64,000 nucleotides of DNA from Sedimentibacter sp. MB35-C1 (GCF_030913635.1 NZ_CP133188.1:2666001-2730000), one strand, 5' to 3'. Shown: positions 17,836-26,870, counted from the stretch's first letter. A program made the numbers and translations. Notes: a model not told the origin generated them from the letters alone.

Positions 17836-18909
17836 ATGACTTACAAAATTGCAGTAATTAAAGGAGATGGCATAGGACCTGAAATTGTTGACGAAGCCAT
17901 AAAAATCCTTAAAAAAGTAGGAGAACGATATAAACATGAATTTGAATTTACAGAGGTTTTGGCAGGAGGAGCTGCAATAGATAAAACAGGAAAAAATCTT
18001 CCGGAAGAAACATTAAAAATATGCAGAAAAAGCAATGCAGTCATTCTTGGTGCTGTGGGCGGACCTAAATGGGACAGCCTTCCAGGGAATGAACGCCCAG
18101 AAAAAGCTCTGCTTGCACTTCGAAAGGAGTTAAATTTGTATTCAAACATTCGTCCTGCAGTCATGTTTGATACACTTAAGAGCACGTGTCCTTTAAAACC
18201 TGAAATTGTTAAAGGTGGAATGGATGTGGTAATTGTAAGAGAACTTACAGGAGGAATATATTTTGGCAAAAAATTTACCGAAGGCACATATGCATGCGAT
18301 TGTATGGAATACTCAAAATATGAAATTGAAAGAATTGCCCACCAAGCTTTTAAAATAGCTCGAACTCGAAACAAAAAAGTGACAAGCGTCGATAAATCCA
18401 ATGTACTTGAAACATCAAGGCTCTGGAGAAAAACACTGGAGGAGGTATCAGCTGAATACCCGGATGTAGAGCTGAGTCATCTTTATGTAGACAACGCTGC
18501 AATGCAGCTTGTTGTTAATCCTAAGCAGTTTGATGTAATTGTTACAGAAAACATGTTCGGAGATATTCTTTCAGATGAAGCAAGTATAATAACCGGCTCA
18601 ATAGGTTTGCTTCCGTCTGCATCATTGGGAGATAATAATTTTGGAATGTATGAACCCATACACGGCTCCGCGCCTGACATTGCCGGGCAAGGGAAAGCTA
18701 ATCCAATTGCAACTATTTTGTCTGCTGCAATGATGCTTAAATATACTTTTGGACTTTATGAAGAATCCAATTGCATTGAAGATGCTGTGAAAAAGGCTCT
18801 TAGCGACGGGCATAGAACTTCCGACATATCTAAAAAAGGCGAGAAGGCAACTACAACAAGCGAAATGGGCAGCATAATTGCAGAAAATATAATAAATGAT
18901 TATAAATAG
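17836..18909 (+). CDS. leuB: 3-isopropylmalate dehydrogenase
   Basis: 357 residues, normal for LeuB. Oxidatively decarboxylates 3-isopropylmalate with NAD, the third step of leucine synthesis. Visible motifs are GDGIGPE at the N-terminus, [13 protein letters not shown], the metal and substrate loop [14 protein letters not shown] and [14 protein letters not shown], which contacts the cofactor. ATG with CAGGAGG. Last gene of the operon, with a terminator 50 bases downstream. Confidence 0.95.
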   Translation: MTYKIAVIKGDGIGPEIVDEAIKILKKVGERYKHEFEFTEVLAGGAAIDKTGKNLPEETLKICRKSNAVILGAVGGPKWDSLPGNERPEKALLALRKELNLYSNIRPAVMFDTLKSTCPLKPEIVKGGMDVVIVRELTGGIYFGKKFTEGTYACDCMEYSKYEIERIAHQAFKIARTRNKKVTSVDKSNVLETSRLWRKTLEEVSAEYPDVELSHLYVDNAAMQLVVNPKQFDVIVTENMFGDILSDEASIITGSIGLLPSASLGDNNFGMYEPIHGSAPDIAGQGKANPIATILSAAMMLKYTFGLYEESNCIEDAVKKALSDGHRTSDISKKGEKATTTSEMGSIIAENIINDYK

Positions 18910-18956
18910 TAATTAAGCAATATTGAATTATTCTTAGGATTTCAAACTTTACATTA

Positions 18957-19003
18957 AAGCAGCCTCATTCTTCTACTCTTACATAAAAGAAGTGGGGCTG
19001 CTT
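18957..19003. terminator. Terminator between leuB and spoIIAB
   Basis: Arms AAGCAGCCTCATTCTTCT and AGAAGTGGGGCTGCTT with wobble pairs. Probably serves both the leu operon and the convergent spoIIA operon. Confidence 0.7.
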
Positions 19004-19021
19004 AATTCTCTCTATACAATT

Positions 19022-19447
19022 TTATCTTTCACTGATTTTTTTACGCATTATAACTTTTGTTCCAACATCTTTTTCTGATAGTATAACAACCTCGTCCATA
19101 TATGACTCCATAACGGCAAAGCCCATCCCTGAGCGCTCTAATTCAGGCTTTGTAGTATACAATGGTTCCTTTGCCTTCTCAACATCCAATATTCCGCATC
19201 CGAAGTCCTCAACAATAATTTCGACCATCTGCCCTTTGATTTTACACGAAATTTCAATATCTCCCACAGAATTTTCATAGCCATGAATTACTGCATTTGT
19301 AACGGCTTCCGATACTGCTGTCTTTATATCGTTTATTTCGCCTATAGTAGGATTTAAAATAGAACAGAATGCAGCGACCGCCGACCTGGCAAAGGACTCA
19401 TTTATAGATAGGCTTGGTATTTTAAATATTACATAATTATTTCGCAT
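19022..19447 (-). CDS. spoIIAB: Anti-sigma F factor SpoIIAB
   Basis: 141-residue GHKL-fold serine kinase. The N box SEAVTNAVIHGYEN (about 46-59), the ATP-lid motifs VEDFGCGI and RSGMGFAVMES are intact. SpoIIAB holds sigma F inactive in the predivisional cell and phosphorylates SpoIIAA. It follows spoIIAA by nine bases. In most spore formers sigF (spoIIAC) comes next in the operon; here the leu terminator follows 19 bases after the stop and no sigma gene is present, so sigF must be elsewhere. Confidence 0.9.
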   Translation of the reverse strand: MRNNYVIFKIPSLSINESFARSAVAAFCSILNPTIGEINDIKTAVSEAVTNAVIHGYENSVGDIEISCKIKGQMVEIIVEDFGCGILDVEKAKEPLYTTKPELERSGMGFAVMESYMDEVVILSEKDVGTKVIMRKKISER

Positions 19448-19456
19448 TTTATCCCC

Positions 19457-19762
19457 CTATTGAATATCAATTATTTTTCCTATGCCGCTCATATCAAGAA
19501 TTTTCCTTACTTTCTTGCCGGCATTGATAATTTCAATCACTCCGTTGTTCTTTCTTATAACCTTGTATCGTCCGATTACAAACCCTATCCCTGAGCTGTC
19601 AATAAAATCAAGGTTTTTAAAATCTATTACTATCTTATTGAATTTGCCCTCATTAATTTTTTCATCGATGACAGCCCTTGATTCATCCGCCGTATGGTGG
19701 TCCAGTTCTCCCTTTAGCTTAATTTTTAAGACTTGTCCAGATTCAATAAATTCTAAGTTCAC
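19457..19762 (-). CDS. spoIIAA: Anti-anti-sigma F factor SpoIIAA
   Basis: STAS-domain protein of about 101 residues. GELDHHTAD and the phosphorylation loop FIDSSGIG match SpoIIAA, whose Ser is phosphorylated by SpoIIAB and dephosphorylated by SpoIIE to free sigma F. The open frame begins at a TTG (19771) that lies one base after AAAGGAT; the in-frame GTG at 19762, ten bases from AAAGGA, is more credible. Neighbour spoIIAB confirms identity over other STAS proteins. Confidence 0.88.
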   Translation of the reverse strand: MNLEFIESGQVLKIKLKGELDHHTADESRAVIDEKINEGKFNKIVIDFKNLDFIDSSGIGFVIGRYKVIRKNNGVIEIINAGKKVRKILDMSGIGKIIDIQ

Positions 19763-19800
19763 TTTTCCCAAATCCTTTCTGTATAATAATGTACAAGCTT

Positions 19801-19856
19801 ATTATACAACGGATTAGATATTTTTTCCTTGACTTCTTTTGTTGTTATTTGTCGAT
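19801..19856 (-). promoter_or_regulatory. spoIIA promoter region with possible Spo0A box
   Basis: On the minus strand TATAAT (19806-19801) lies about 40 bases before the spoIIAA start, with AGGAAA 17 bases upstream. The plus-strand sequence TTTGTCGAT at 19848-19856 matches the 0A-box consensus TTTGTCRAA at eight of nine positions. In Bacillus spoIIA is activated by Spo0A with sigma H; the sigma used here is not clear from the sequence. Confidence 0.4.
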
Positions 19857-19861
19857 TATTA

Positions 19862-21280
19862 TTAAAATTCATCATGGTTTATATAAGGAAGCATTATTGA
19901 AAATTCTGAACCCTTTCCCAAAGTGCTCTTTACTTTTATCTTTCCTTTATGCCCAAGTACAATAATTTTGGCAATAGAAAGTCCCAACCCGTGACCTCCT
20001 ATTTCTTTACTCCTCGATTGCTCTGCCCTGTAAAGCCTGTCAAAAATCTTTTCCAGATCCTTTTTTTCCATGCCTATTCCTGTATCTTCTATCTTGACAA
20101 CATAGTAGTCCTCTATAATAAAACTGGACACCATGATATATCCATTAATTGGAGTAAATTTAATAGCATTGTCGATAAGTATTCTTATTGCTTGTTTAAT
20201 TCTTTTTTTATCGGCATAAAGATTAGCATCTTCATAAAATTTAAAGTACAGCTTATGTTTGCTGTCAATCATCTTAGTTTCTTTTTCGATTTCTTTAAGC
20301 ACTGAAATGATATTAAAATCTTCTTTTGTATATATTAACGTACTTTTATCGCTCCTTGCTATAAAAAGAAGTTTTTCTATCAAATCCTGCATATTTTCAG
20401 CTTCATTCTTTACTGCCGTTATTGATTCCTCCAAAACTGCTCTGTCGTCTTTCCCCCATCTGTCCAGCATATTTACATAGCCTTTTATTACTGCAATAGG
20501 CGTTCTCAATTCGTGGGAAGCATCAGAGACGAATTGCTGTTGTGATTTATATCCTTCTTCTATCCTGTCCATCATTTCGTTGAAGGTTTGTGAAAGCTCT
20601 TTTAACTCATCCTGAGTACCTTTTATATCCAGTCTAGTATTAATATTATTTACTGTAATTGTTTTAGTTATTTCTGTCATATTCTTTATAGGCCCAATCA
20701 TTTTATAGCCTGTTCGAGATATGATTGGTACAAAAATAAAAAGTCCCGCTATGCCTGAAAGCATAACCATTAAACTTATTCTTGCCGCATCGTTTACCAT
20801 TGACTGGGCTCCATAGGTTATGTTCAAAAAATATTCCGAACCCTCATACATGAAGCTTGTTGAAAATATGTACTCATTATTATAAAATAATTTTTCTACA
20901 ACAACAATTATATTATCCGAATACCTTTTTTCATTTCCCTTAGGATACACCACATTTAAATTGCTGTCGTATATTTCAACAGATACGAGGTTGTGCCCTT
21001 TTTCTTCAAGATTAACATATGGATACTGCTCTTTAATAAGCTGAACATCTTTACTTATCGTACTCGTTTCAAACTTTTGAAATTCATATATCAAATATCC
21101 CGATGACGTAATCATAGCAACCATAAGTATAATTACCATATATATTAACAAATAGGCAGCAGATATTTTAAAAGCAATAGAAAACTTGAGCCTTTTAAGT
21201 AGCCTTATTACAAGTCTTAATAATAGTTTAAATGGGTATAAAAATATGTTAAGCAAAAACCTTAAAATTGACTTTATCAT
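19862..21280 (-). CDS. Sensor histidine kinase
   Basis: 472 residues. Two membrane segments (about 38-62 and 168-188) enclose an extracytoplasmic sensor of roughly 100 residues, followed by HAMP, the HisKA box DASHELRTPIAVIKG with His256, and an HATPase domain with N, G1 (DTGIGM) and G2 (GHGLGLSI) boxes. Partner of the response regulator 12 bases upstream in the operon. A very basic, hydrophobic N-terminus precedes the first segment. The signal is unknown. Confidence 0.9.
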   Translation of the reverse strand: MIKSILRFLLNIFLYPFKLLLRLVIRLLKRLKFSIAFKISAAYLLIYMVIILMVAMITSSGYLIYEFQKFETSTISKDVQLIKEQYPYVNLEEKGHNLVSVEIYDSNLNVVYPKGNEKRYSDNIIVVVEKLFYNNEYIFSTSFMYEGSEYFLNITYGAQSMVNDAARISLMVMLSGIAGLFIFVPIISRTGYKMIGPIKNMTEITKTITVNNINTRLDIKGTQDELKELSQTFNEMMDRIEEGYKSQQQFVSDASHELRTPIAVIKGYVNMLDRWGKDDRAVLEESITAVKNEAENMQDLIEKLLFIARSDKSTLIYTKEDFNIISVLKEIEKETKMIDSKHKLYFKFYEDANLYADKKRIKQAIRILIDNAIKFTPINGYIMVSSFIIEDYYVVKIEDTGIGMEKKDLEKIFDRLYRAEQSRSKEIGGHGLGLSIAKIIVLGHKGKIKVKSTLGKGSEFSIMLPYINHDEF

Positions 21281-21292
21281 AATATCCTTTTA

Positions 21293-21979
21293 TCATTCAC
21301 GAATTATATAACCTACACCTCTTACGGTTTCAATCAAACTTATATTGTACTTTTGATCTATTTTACTTCTCAAATACCTAATATAAACATCTATAATATT
21401 GGTATCCCCAAAATAATCATATCCCCATACCTTATCAAGTATTTTTTCTCTTGTAAGCACAATATTCTTGTTAAGCATCATAAATTCCAGAAGTTCAAAT
21501 TCCTTTTTTGTTAATTCTATGTTTTCTCCGTCGTATTCAACTTTATAATTATTCTTGCATAGAACTAATTTCCCTCTTGAAAGCAATTCTGATTCTTCCT
21601 TTATCCTGCTATTCCCTGCCCTTTTCAAAAGAACCCTTATTCTGGCAAGCAATTCTTCTACGGCAAATGGTTTTGTCATATAATCATCCGCGCCTATATC
21701 AAGCCCTGTTACTTTATCTGATATATCATCCTTGGCCGTAAGCATAATTATAGGTGTCTCCATGGTTTGTCTCAACCTTCTGCAGACCTCTATACCGCTT
21801 AATCCTGGAAGCATCAAATCAAGTATAATCAAATCTATATCACTCTGTTTACCCTTTTCAAAGCCGTCACGTCCATTGTTTGCTATATCAACGTCGTAGC
21901 CCTCATATTTCAATTCCAGCTCTAAAAATCGTGCAATTTTTTGTTCATCTTCGACAATTAATATCTTCTTTTTATCCAT
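21293..21979 (-). CDS. OmpR-family response regulator
   Basis: 228 residues. Receiver domain with the acidic pair EDE, phosphoacceptor Asp54 in LDLMLPG and Lys in TKPF, then a winged-helix DNA-binding domain (LTKKEFELLEFMMLN ... VDVYIRYLRSKID, here DVYIRYLRSKI). The frame extends to 22030, but MDKKKILIVEDE at 21979 is the natural start, with AGG upstream. Cotranscribed with the kinase; it probably controls its own or cell-envelope genes, which is inference. Confidence 0.92.
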   Translation of the reverse strand: MDKKKILIVEDEQKIARFLELELKYEGYDVDIANNGRDGFEKGKQSDIDLIILDLMLPGLSGIEVCRRLRQTMETPIIMLTAKDDISDKVTGLDIGADDYMTKPFAVEELLARIRVLLKRAGNSRIKEESELLSRGKLVLCKNNYKVEYDGENIELTKKEFELLEFMMLNKNIVLTREKILDKVWGYDYFGDTNIIDVYIRYLRSKIDQKYNISLIETVRGVGYIIRE

Positions 21980-22080
21980 TACGAACCTCAGTTTTTTTCT
22001 TATTATACTATCCTTTTCCAAAAATATCAAATTTATAATCTTGTAGATTTTCTTTCTTAAGCTTTTAAGATATGTTGTAT

Positions 22081-22122
22081 GAATAACAAATATCAGGTCA
22101 AAAGACCTGATATTTGTTATTC
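22081..22122. terminator. Perfect 19-bp hairpin overlapping a stop codon
   Basis: GAATAACAAATATCAGGTC and its exact complement around AAAA. The stop of the DUF4342 gene lies inside the arm. There is no T run, so it may act in mRNA stabilisation or attenuation between that gene and the two-component genes. Confidence 0.5.
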
Positions 22123-22602
22123 AATAATTATTTCATTTTCGCCGGAGTCATCTGATGATTCTATATCATCATCTTTCAGAATTTCTTCAGATTTTACTTT
22201 TATTTTTTCAACAGTTTCTTTCATATTCTTTTTTATGCTGTTCATATTCACAGAACCTTTGTCTCTGTATATCCTAATCTTGCATGAAGTTAAGATTGCT
22301 AAAACTAATCCGGCTATAACAACCCAAAATGCCATCATAAATGTAAGTAAAACTAAAACCAGCGGTAAATCAATCAACGTGTCCTTTTCCTTGTTCTTGA
22401 TAGACATCTTCAACGATAAAAGTCTGTTTGTGAATTTAGTAAATCCTCCCTTGTATTCATCCTTTCTTCCTCTTTTATTTTCAAGTTCAATAATAGATTT
22501 AATCAGATCGCCGTCATTTTTTTCCAAAGTTCTCTTGGCTTCTTCATAACTTACATTAACTCTGCCTCTAAGTTCATCAATTTGTTCTAAAGTTACTTTC
22601 AT
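22117..22602 (-). CDS. DUF4342-like protein with UBA-type N-terminus
   Basis: 161 residues. The N-terminus (EQIDELRGRVNVSYEEAKRTLEKNDGDLIKSIIEL, residues about 6-40, read in parts VNVSYEEAKR and NDGDLIKSI) resembles a UBA/EF-Ts helical domain. The middle holds a hydrophobic region (about 77-107) that probably forms a membrane hairpin or one segment. The C-terminus is charged and acidic. This architecture fits DUF4342 proteins. Function unknown. It lies upstream of the two-component genes on the same strand. Confidence 0.7.
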   Translation of the reverse strand: MKVTLEQIDELRGRVNVSYEEAKRTLEKNDGDLIKSIIELENKRGRKDEYKGGFTKFTNRLLSLKMSIKNKEKDTLIDLPLVLVLLTFMMAFWVVIAGLVLAILTSCKIRIYRDKGSVNMNSIKKNMKETVEKIKVKSEEILKDDDIESSDDSGENEIIIE

Positions 22603-22761
22603 ACTTTCCCTCCATAATTTATTTTTCTTTATGGTAATAATATACTCTCAAATAATTAATCTTGATTTAGCAATTTATTAAAATACGATTAGAACCGCAT
22701 AAATTATTTTAAATTTTTATATACTAAGGATAATGAAAGCGTCTGCTTCTCTGCTTTTTAT

Positions 22762-22789
22762 TTGACAAATCAAAGAAAAGTGATACAAT
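22762..22789 (+). promoter_or_regulatory. Promoter of the CLC gene
   Basis: TTGACA (22762-22767), 16-base spacer, TACAAT (22784-22789). The leader is short and has no recognisable fluoride riboswitch. Confidence 0.75.
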
Positions 22790-22824
22790 AGTTTTCGGCA
22801 TCTTAAGAGATAGGAAGTGTATAA

Positions 22825-24081
22825 ATGGAATTATTAAGCAGGAAATGCTGTTCTGCTAAAAATTATATCTTAACTTTTTTTAAATGGATTATATTTGCAG
22901 GAATTACCGGCTTCATCGGGGGACTAATAGGAACAGCATTTCATTTAAGCGTTGAGCGGGCTACAGAGTTTAGGGTAGCAAATAACTGGGTATTGTACTT
23001 TTTGCCTGTAGGAGGAATCGCAATAGCAGTTTTTTACAAACTATTTAAAATGACAGATTCTACAGGTACTAATCAAATTATAGATTCAATACGTACAGAC
23101 GATCACGTTCCTATAATACTGGCACCTCTAATATTTGTAAGCACTGTTATAACGCATTTGTTTGGCGGATCTGCCGGAAGAGAAGGTGCGGCATTACAGC
23201 TTGGAGGAAGTATAGGAACATTTGTAGGCAATATTTTTAAGCTCGATAACAAAGATATGCACTTGATAGTACTGTGCGGAATGAGCGGCGTGTTTTCAGC
23301 ATTATTCGGAACACCATTGACAGCAACACTGTTTGCCATGGAAGTCATAAGTATAGGAGTAATATATTATTCAAGTCTCGTTCCATGTCTGGCATCATCA
23401 TTAGTAGCATACGGAGTCTCTTTATTCTTTGGCATCGCGCCTGTTCATTACGACCTGAGCATTATTCCGGTTCTTTCACTAAAAACAATAGCACTAACTG
23501 CCGTACTTGCAGCGTTGCTGGCAGAACTAAGCATAATATTCTGTGTTGTAATGCATAAAACCGAACATCTGATGAAGCATAAAATTAAAGATGACTACTT
23601 ACGAGGTTTTATCGGAGGTCTAATAGTATTACTACTTACAATGCTTATTAAAACTCATGATTACAACGGAGCTGGAATGGATATAGTTCAGAAGGCTATT
23701 GACGGAATTGTAAAACCCGAGGCTTTTTTACTCAAGATAATCTTCACTGCAATAACAATAGGTGCAGGATTTAAAGGCGGAGAAATTGTTCCTACTTTCT
23801 TTATCGGAGCTACATTTGGATGTTTTGCCGGAGGTTTACTAGGTTTAGACCCTGGGTTTTCAGCTGCACTTGGGCTGGTTTCTCTGTTCTGCGGAGTTGT
23901 TAATGCTCCCATAGCTTCAATTATTCTAAGCATAGAGCTTTTCGGATCTGAAGGAATTATATTCTTCGCAATTGCATGCAGTGTCAGCTACATGCTCTCA
24001 GGCTACTACGGTCTTTATAGCAGCCAGAAAATAGTATATTCAAAATTAAAAGCAGAATTTATAAACATTAACGCAAAATAA
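22825..24081 (+). CDS. CLC-family anion/proton antiporter, fluoride-type candidate
   Basis: 418-residue CLC protein with many membrane helices. The gating Glu is Glu120 in GSAGREGAALQLGGS. Where chloride-type CLCs have GSGIP, this protein reads STGTNQI (79-85), and the later GxFxP-like motif is GGEIVPTFFIG with a central Glu at 320. Loss of GSGIP and gain of that Glu are, as I recall, marks of the CLC-F fluoride exporters. No fluoride riboswitch is visible upstream. General CLC membership is sure; the ion is inference. The Shine-Dalgarno is AGGAAG. Confidence 0.85.
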   Translation: MELLSRKCCSAKNYILTFFKWIIFAGITGFIGGLIGTAFHLSVERATEFRVANNWVLYFLPVGGIAIAVFYKLFKMTDSTGTNQIIDSIRTDDHVPIILAPLIFVSTVITHLFGGSAGREGAALQLGGSIGTFVGNIFKLDNKDMHLIVLCGMSGVFSALFGTPLTATLFAMEVISIGVIYYSSLVPCLASSLVAYGVSLFFGIAPVHYDLSIIPVLSLKTIALTAVLAALLAELSIIFCVVMHKTEHLMKHKIKDDYLRGFIGGLIVLLLTMLIKTHDYNGAGMDIVQKAIDGIVKPEAFLLKIIFTAITIGAGFKGGEIVPTFFIGATFGCFAGGLLGLDPGFSAALGLVSLFCGVVNAPIASIILSIELFGSEGIIFFAIACSVSYMLSGYYGLYSSQKIVYSKLKAEFININAK

Positions 24082-24119
24082 CCCCTACTCCAGGGACGTA
24101 CCTCTTAGTGAAGGTAGCC

Positions 24120-24160
24120 AAAAACACTCTTTCCCATAATTTATAGGAAAGAGTGTTTTT
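24120..24160 (+). terminator. Terminator of the CLC gene
   Basis: Perfect 15-base stem AAAAACACTCTTTCC/GGAAAGAGTGTTTTT. Confidence 0.85.
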
Positions 24161-24261
24161 AATATCTCCTGTTTATATCGCCTACGATGATAATACTTCC
24201 CTTAATGAACGCATATCATAGTAATACAGATTTTTATTTTTTTAAATATTAAATAATGCGG

Positions 24262-24291
24262 TTGTATTTAGGTTATTGCATGACTTATAAT
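24262..24291 (+). promoter_or_regulatory. Promoter of the GNAT gene
   Basis: TTGTAT (24262-24267), 18-base spacer, TATAAT (24286-24291). Confidence 0.5.
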
Positions 24292-24332
24292 AAAGATACT
24301 TGAAGTTTTATATATAGAAATGGAGACCAGTT

Positions 24333-24887
24333 ATGATTCAATTATGTACAAACAGACTCTTAATTCGCGACCACACAAGTGCAGACCTTGCATCACATCA
24401 TGAATTGCTTTCTAACAAAAAAGTCATGTGGTTCTTACAGGATATAAGAACAAGCAGCGTAGAAGAATCCCAAGCTAACCTGTGTACGGCAATTGACAAA
24501 ATTGGACACACTGACCGAAAGTATTATTTTTTTAGAATAGAAAACAAACTGACAAATGAACACATAGGCGAAATAGGATATACAGTTTTAGAATTTACAC
24601 CTGCAGGGAAACACGTTGAAATGGGTTATTTTATACGGGATAATTACTGGGGGCTCGGTTATACGGCAGAGGCTCTCAAAGCAGTTATTCAGTTTGCTTT
24701 TGAACAAAATGACGTGTACAGAATTACATGCGGGTGTTTAAAAGAAAATACAGCCTCGGAAAGGGTAATGCAAAAATGCGACATGATAAAAGAAGCCGAA
24801 TTCAAAGAATATCAATGGCATGATGGAATGTTTAAGGACCGCGTAGCATACAGACTGCTTCGCTCCGAATGGTTAATAGAACGGTAG
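24333..24887 (+). CDS. GNAT N-acetyltransferase, RimJ/RimL type
   Basis: 184 residues with the acetyl-CoA fold: RLLIRDHTSADL at the N-terminus, EMGYFIRDNYWGLGYTAEAL (here MGYFIRDNYWGLGYTAEA) for motif A and CLKENTASERVMQKCDM for motif B. This subgroup acetylates protein N-termini or small amines; the substrate cannot be read from sequence. The ATG follows TGGAGA. It stands alone between a promoter and a hairpin. Confidence 0.85.
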   Translation: MIQLCTNRLLIRDHTSADLASHHELLSNKKVMWFLQDIRTSSVEESQANLCTAIDKIGHTDRKYYFFRIENKLTNEHIGEIGYTVLEFTPAGKHVEMGYFIRDNYWGLGYTAEALKAVIQFAFEQNDVYRITCGCLKENTASERVMQKCDMIKEAEFKEYQWHDGMFKDRVAYRLLRSEWLIER

Positions 24888-24910
24888 AAAAATATTGTGT
24901 ATTACTTTTT

Positions 24911-24950
24911 TGGCTGGCTGAATTTCAGATATGTTTAAATCAGCCAGCCA
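24911..24950. terminator. Bidirectional terminator
   Basis: Arms TGGCTGGCTGA and TCAGCCAGCCA between the convergent GNAT and DUF2812 genes. Confidence 0.7.
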
Positions 24951-24969
24951 TATGCTTGATTTTTTTCAA

Positions 24970-26334
24970 TCACAAATCCGAGAAAAATTTTTCAATCATT
25001 AACTCTCTGGTTTGACTGTCATTAAAATTTATGTCCCCTGACAAATGCAGCACAACATTTCCTTTTTGTATTATAATTTCATTTTGTTCCTCTGTCAGCG
25101 CCATATTATCTGCATTCCAAAAATTTTTCATATCATCATCTATGATAACGGTTTTTTTAAATATAGCCCTTCCTCTCCACTTGATTCCATTTTCTAATCT
25201 ATTAGTTATTCCGTTAAATATAATCTCGGCAAAGTATGAATTTATTGTCTTATAATATTTAATTTTCAAGTACTTATTAACACCGCTTATCTCTCTTTCT
25301 TCCCAATAATTATAATACTTGGGTATAATAGGACTCATACTGATATCAAATTTTATATTTAATAAATTACCCTGTTCTGATTTGCCCAATATATCTTCCA
25401 TTGTAACCACAGGATAGCCTTCCGGTATTGAATCTATACTATCCATATCTTTGGATATTTCCCTAATCGATGAAGTAACCATAGGAACAAAGATAATTAC
25501 TAATATTATTACCACTATATATAGCGCAATTTCTCCATTTTTATTTCTACCTTTACTTTTCTTTATGCAGTACCGTATACCTCCCCCGATAGCAAAGCCA
25601 ATTCCAGGTGCCAGCAAAGCCGCCCCTACAACATTGGGCTTGAAAAGTGCATCACCAATAAATGACAATATATAAAATAATATAATAAGCCATAACGGAA
25701 CACTTGTTGTCATTACCCGCCTTCGCGCACTTTTCAATGTAGATTTTTCTATAGGTAATCCACGCTTGATATTTCTTCTGGCTTTTATAATACGAATAAT
25801 GCCATATGCTGAGGGAATTGCGGCTAGTATGTAAAGTGCAGGAAATAAAATTGTTCCAGTAAATCCTGTAAAGCTTATAAAATTAATATCGCTTACAGGG
25901 AAAAGGCTTCTGAATGCAAAGATGGCAATTAGCGTAAGTATAAATATGTCGCGCAGCACGCCTTTCCACAGCGTAAGCTCAACCATTTTTTGTTCAATTT
26001 CTTCATCTGTTTGTATTGGAACCGGTTCATCGTCTTCATAAGCATAGAAAAACTGCAAATAATCCTGTGATGTAATAAATATCCATCCTGATTCTTGGCA
26101 TAGCTTCCTATATTCTTCCGATTCTTCGGTTTTTTCCGGAGTAAGCGGTCCTTCCTTAAATACATCTACATAGAATTTAAGCTTCTGCGGTTCCATGGCT
26201 CTAAACTTAGCCATGCTTCGTCCTACCTTTTCCAGCATCCAGCCTTTACCTGCCATTTTCTCCAGATATTCTCCCATAGCTTTGTAATCAATGAGAAAAA
26301 AATTCCAAATCACCCATTTAGTTTTATTTTTCAT
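24970..26334 (-). CDS. DUF2812 membrane protein
   Basis: 454 residues. The N-terminal soluble DUF2812 domain (about 1-110; MGEYLEKMAGKGWMLEKVGR, FREGP-like VFKEGP) precedes at least four or five hydrophobic segments and a C-terminal domain of about 150 residues. Such proteins are often found beside PadR regulators; function is unknown. The start overlaps the padR stop as ATGA, so it is translationally coupled to the regulator. Confidence 0.75.
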   Translation of the reverse strand: MKNKTKWVIWNFFLIDYKAMGEYLEKMAGKGWMLEKVGRSMAKFRAMEPQKLKFYVDVFKEGPLTPEKTEESEEYRKLCQESGWIFITSQDYLQFFYAYEDDEPVPIQTDEEIEQKMVELTLWKGVLRDIFILTLIAIFAFRSLFPVSDINFISFTGFTGTILFPALYILAAIPSAYGIIRIIKARRNIKRGLPIEKSTLKSARRRVMTTSVPLWLIILFYILSFIGDALFKPNVVGAALLAPGIGFAIGGGIRYCIKKSKGRNKNGEIALYIVVIILVIIFVPMVTSSIREISKDMDSIDSIPEGYPVVTMEDILGKSEQGNLLNIKFDISMSPIIPKYYNYWEEREISGVNKYLKIKYYKTINSYFAEIIFNGITNRLENGIKWRGRAIFKKTVIIDDDMKNFWNADNMALTEEQNEIIIQKGNVVLHLSGDINFNDSQTRELMIEKFFSDL

Positions 26335-26654
26335 TTAGGCGCTCCTCCTTCCAATATTTTATTTCCATCTGAAACCAATTGCTTTAATCTTTTATGTTCA
26401 TTCCTCAAAACATTTAATCCCTTATCCGTCAGAGTATATATCTTCCTTCTATCCTCTTCCGAGACCTGTACTATAATATCCTCCTCCTCGAATCTGGATA
26501 AAAGGTTGTACAAAGTGCCTGCTCCTATCCTTACCCTTCCCTCAGTCCGCCTGTCTACCTCCTGCATAATTCCGTAGCCATGATGATGCTCCGTTAATAT
26601 TAAAAGGATGTAATACATTTGCTCTGTTAAGGTTTTTAATTGTTCTCTTGCCAT
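26331..26654 (-). CDS. PadR-family transcriptional regulator
   Basis: 107 residues. Winged helix typical of PadR: LTEQMYYILLILTEHHHGYGIMQEVDRRTEGRVRIGAGTLYNLLSRFEEE (seen in parts HGYGIMQEV and IGAGTLYNLLSR), followed by YTLTDKG and a short C-terminal helix, as in PadR subfamily 2. The frame extends to 26702, but the ATG at 26654 follows GGAGATGATGAT and gives the usual N-terminus. It overlaps the DUF2812 gene by four bases. Self-repression through the palindrome in its promoter is likely. Confidence 0.88.
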   Translation of the reverse strand: MAREQLKTLTEQMYYILLILTEHHHGYGIMQEVDRRTEGRVRIGAGTLYNLLSRFEEEDIIVQVSEEDRRKIYTLTDKGLNVLRNEHKRLKQLVSDGNKILEGGAPK

Positions 26655-26703
26655 ATCATCATCTCCAAAACATATATCTATATTCGATATATCTATTATC
26701 AAT

Positions 26704-26732
26704 ATAGTACTATTATTTTGTTTTTATGTCAA
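26704..26732 (-). promoter_or_regulatory. padR promoter with overlapping palindrome
   Basis: On the minus strand TTGACA (26732-26727), 17-base spacer, TACTAT (26709-26704). The -10 box lies within the palindrome ATAGTACTAT, a plausible PadR operator. Confidence 0.7.
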
Positions 26733-26870
26733 TTATTTTTTGCTAAAGACCACAACACGCATAAGCAATACAAGAAATTACTTTGTTTTGATATCTATGT
26801 AACCATGAATATAGTAACCAATTTAGTTTAAACGACTATAATATTATATAAATTGGCAAGGATGTGCAAT

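Noticed and set aside
22620-22824. Fluoride riboswitch upstream of the CLC gene
   Set aside because: The conserved motif of the crcB RNA is not present in the short leader.
26640-26831. 63-codon plus-strand ORF opposite padR
   Set aside because: Antisense to the padR start and promoter, with no start signals.
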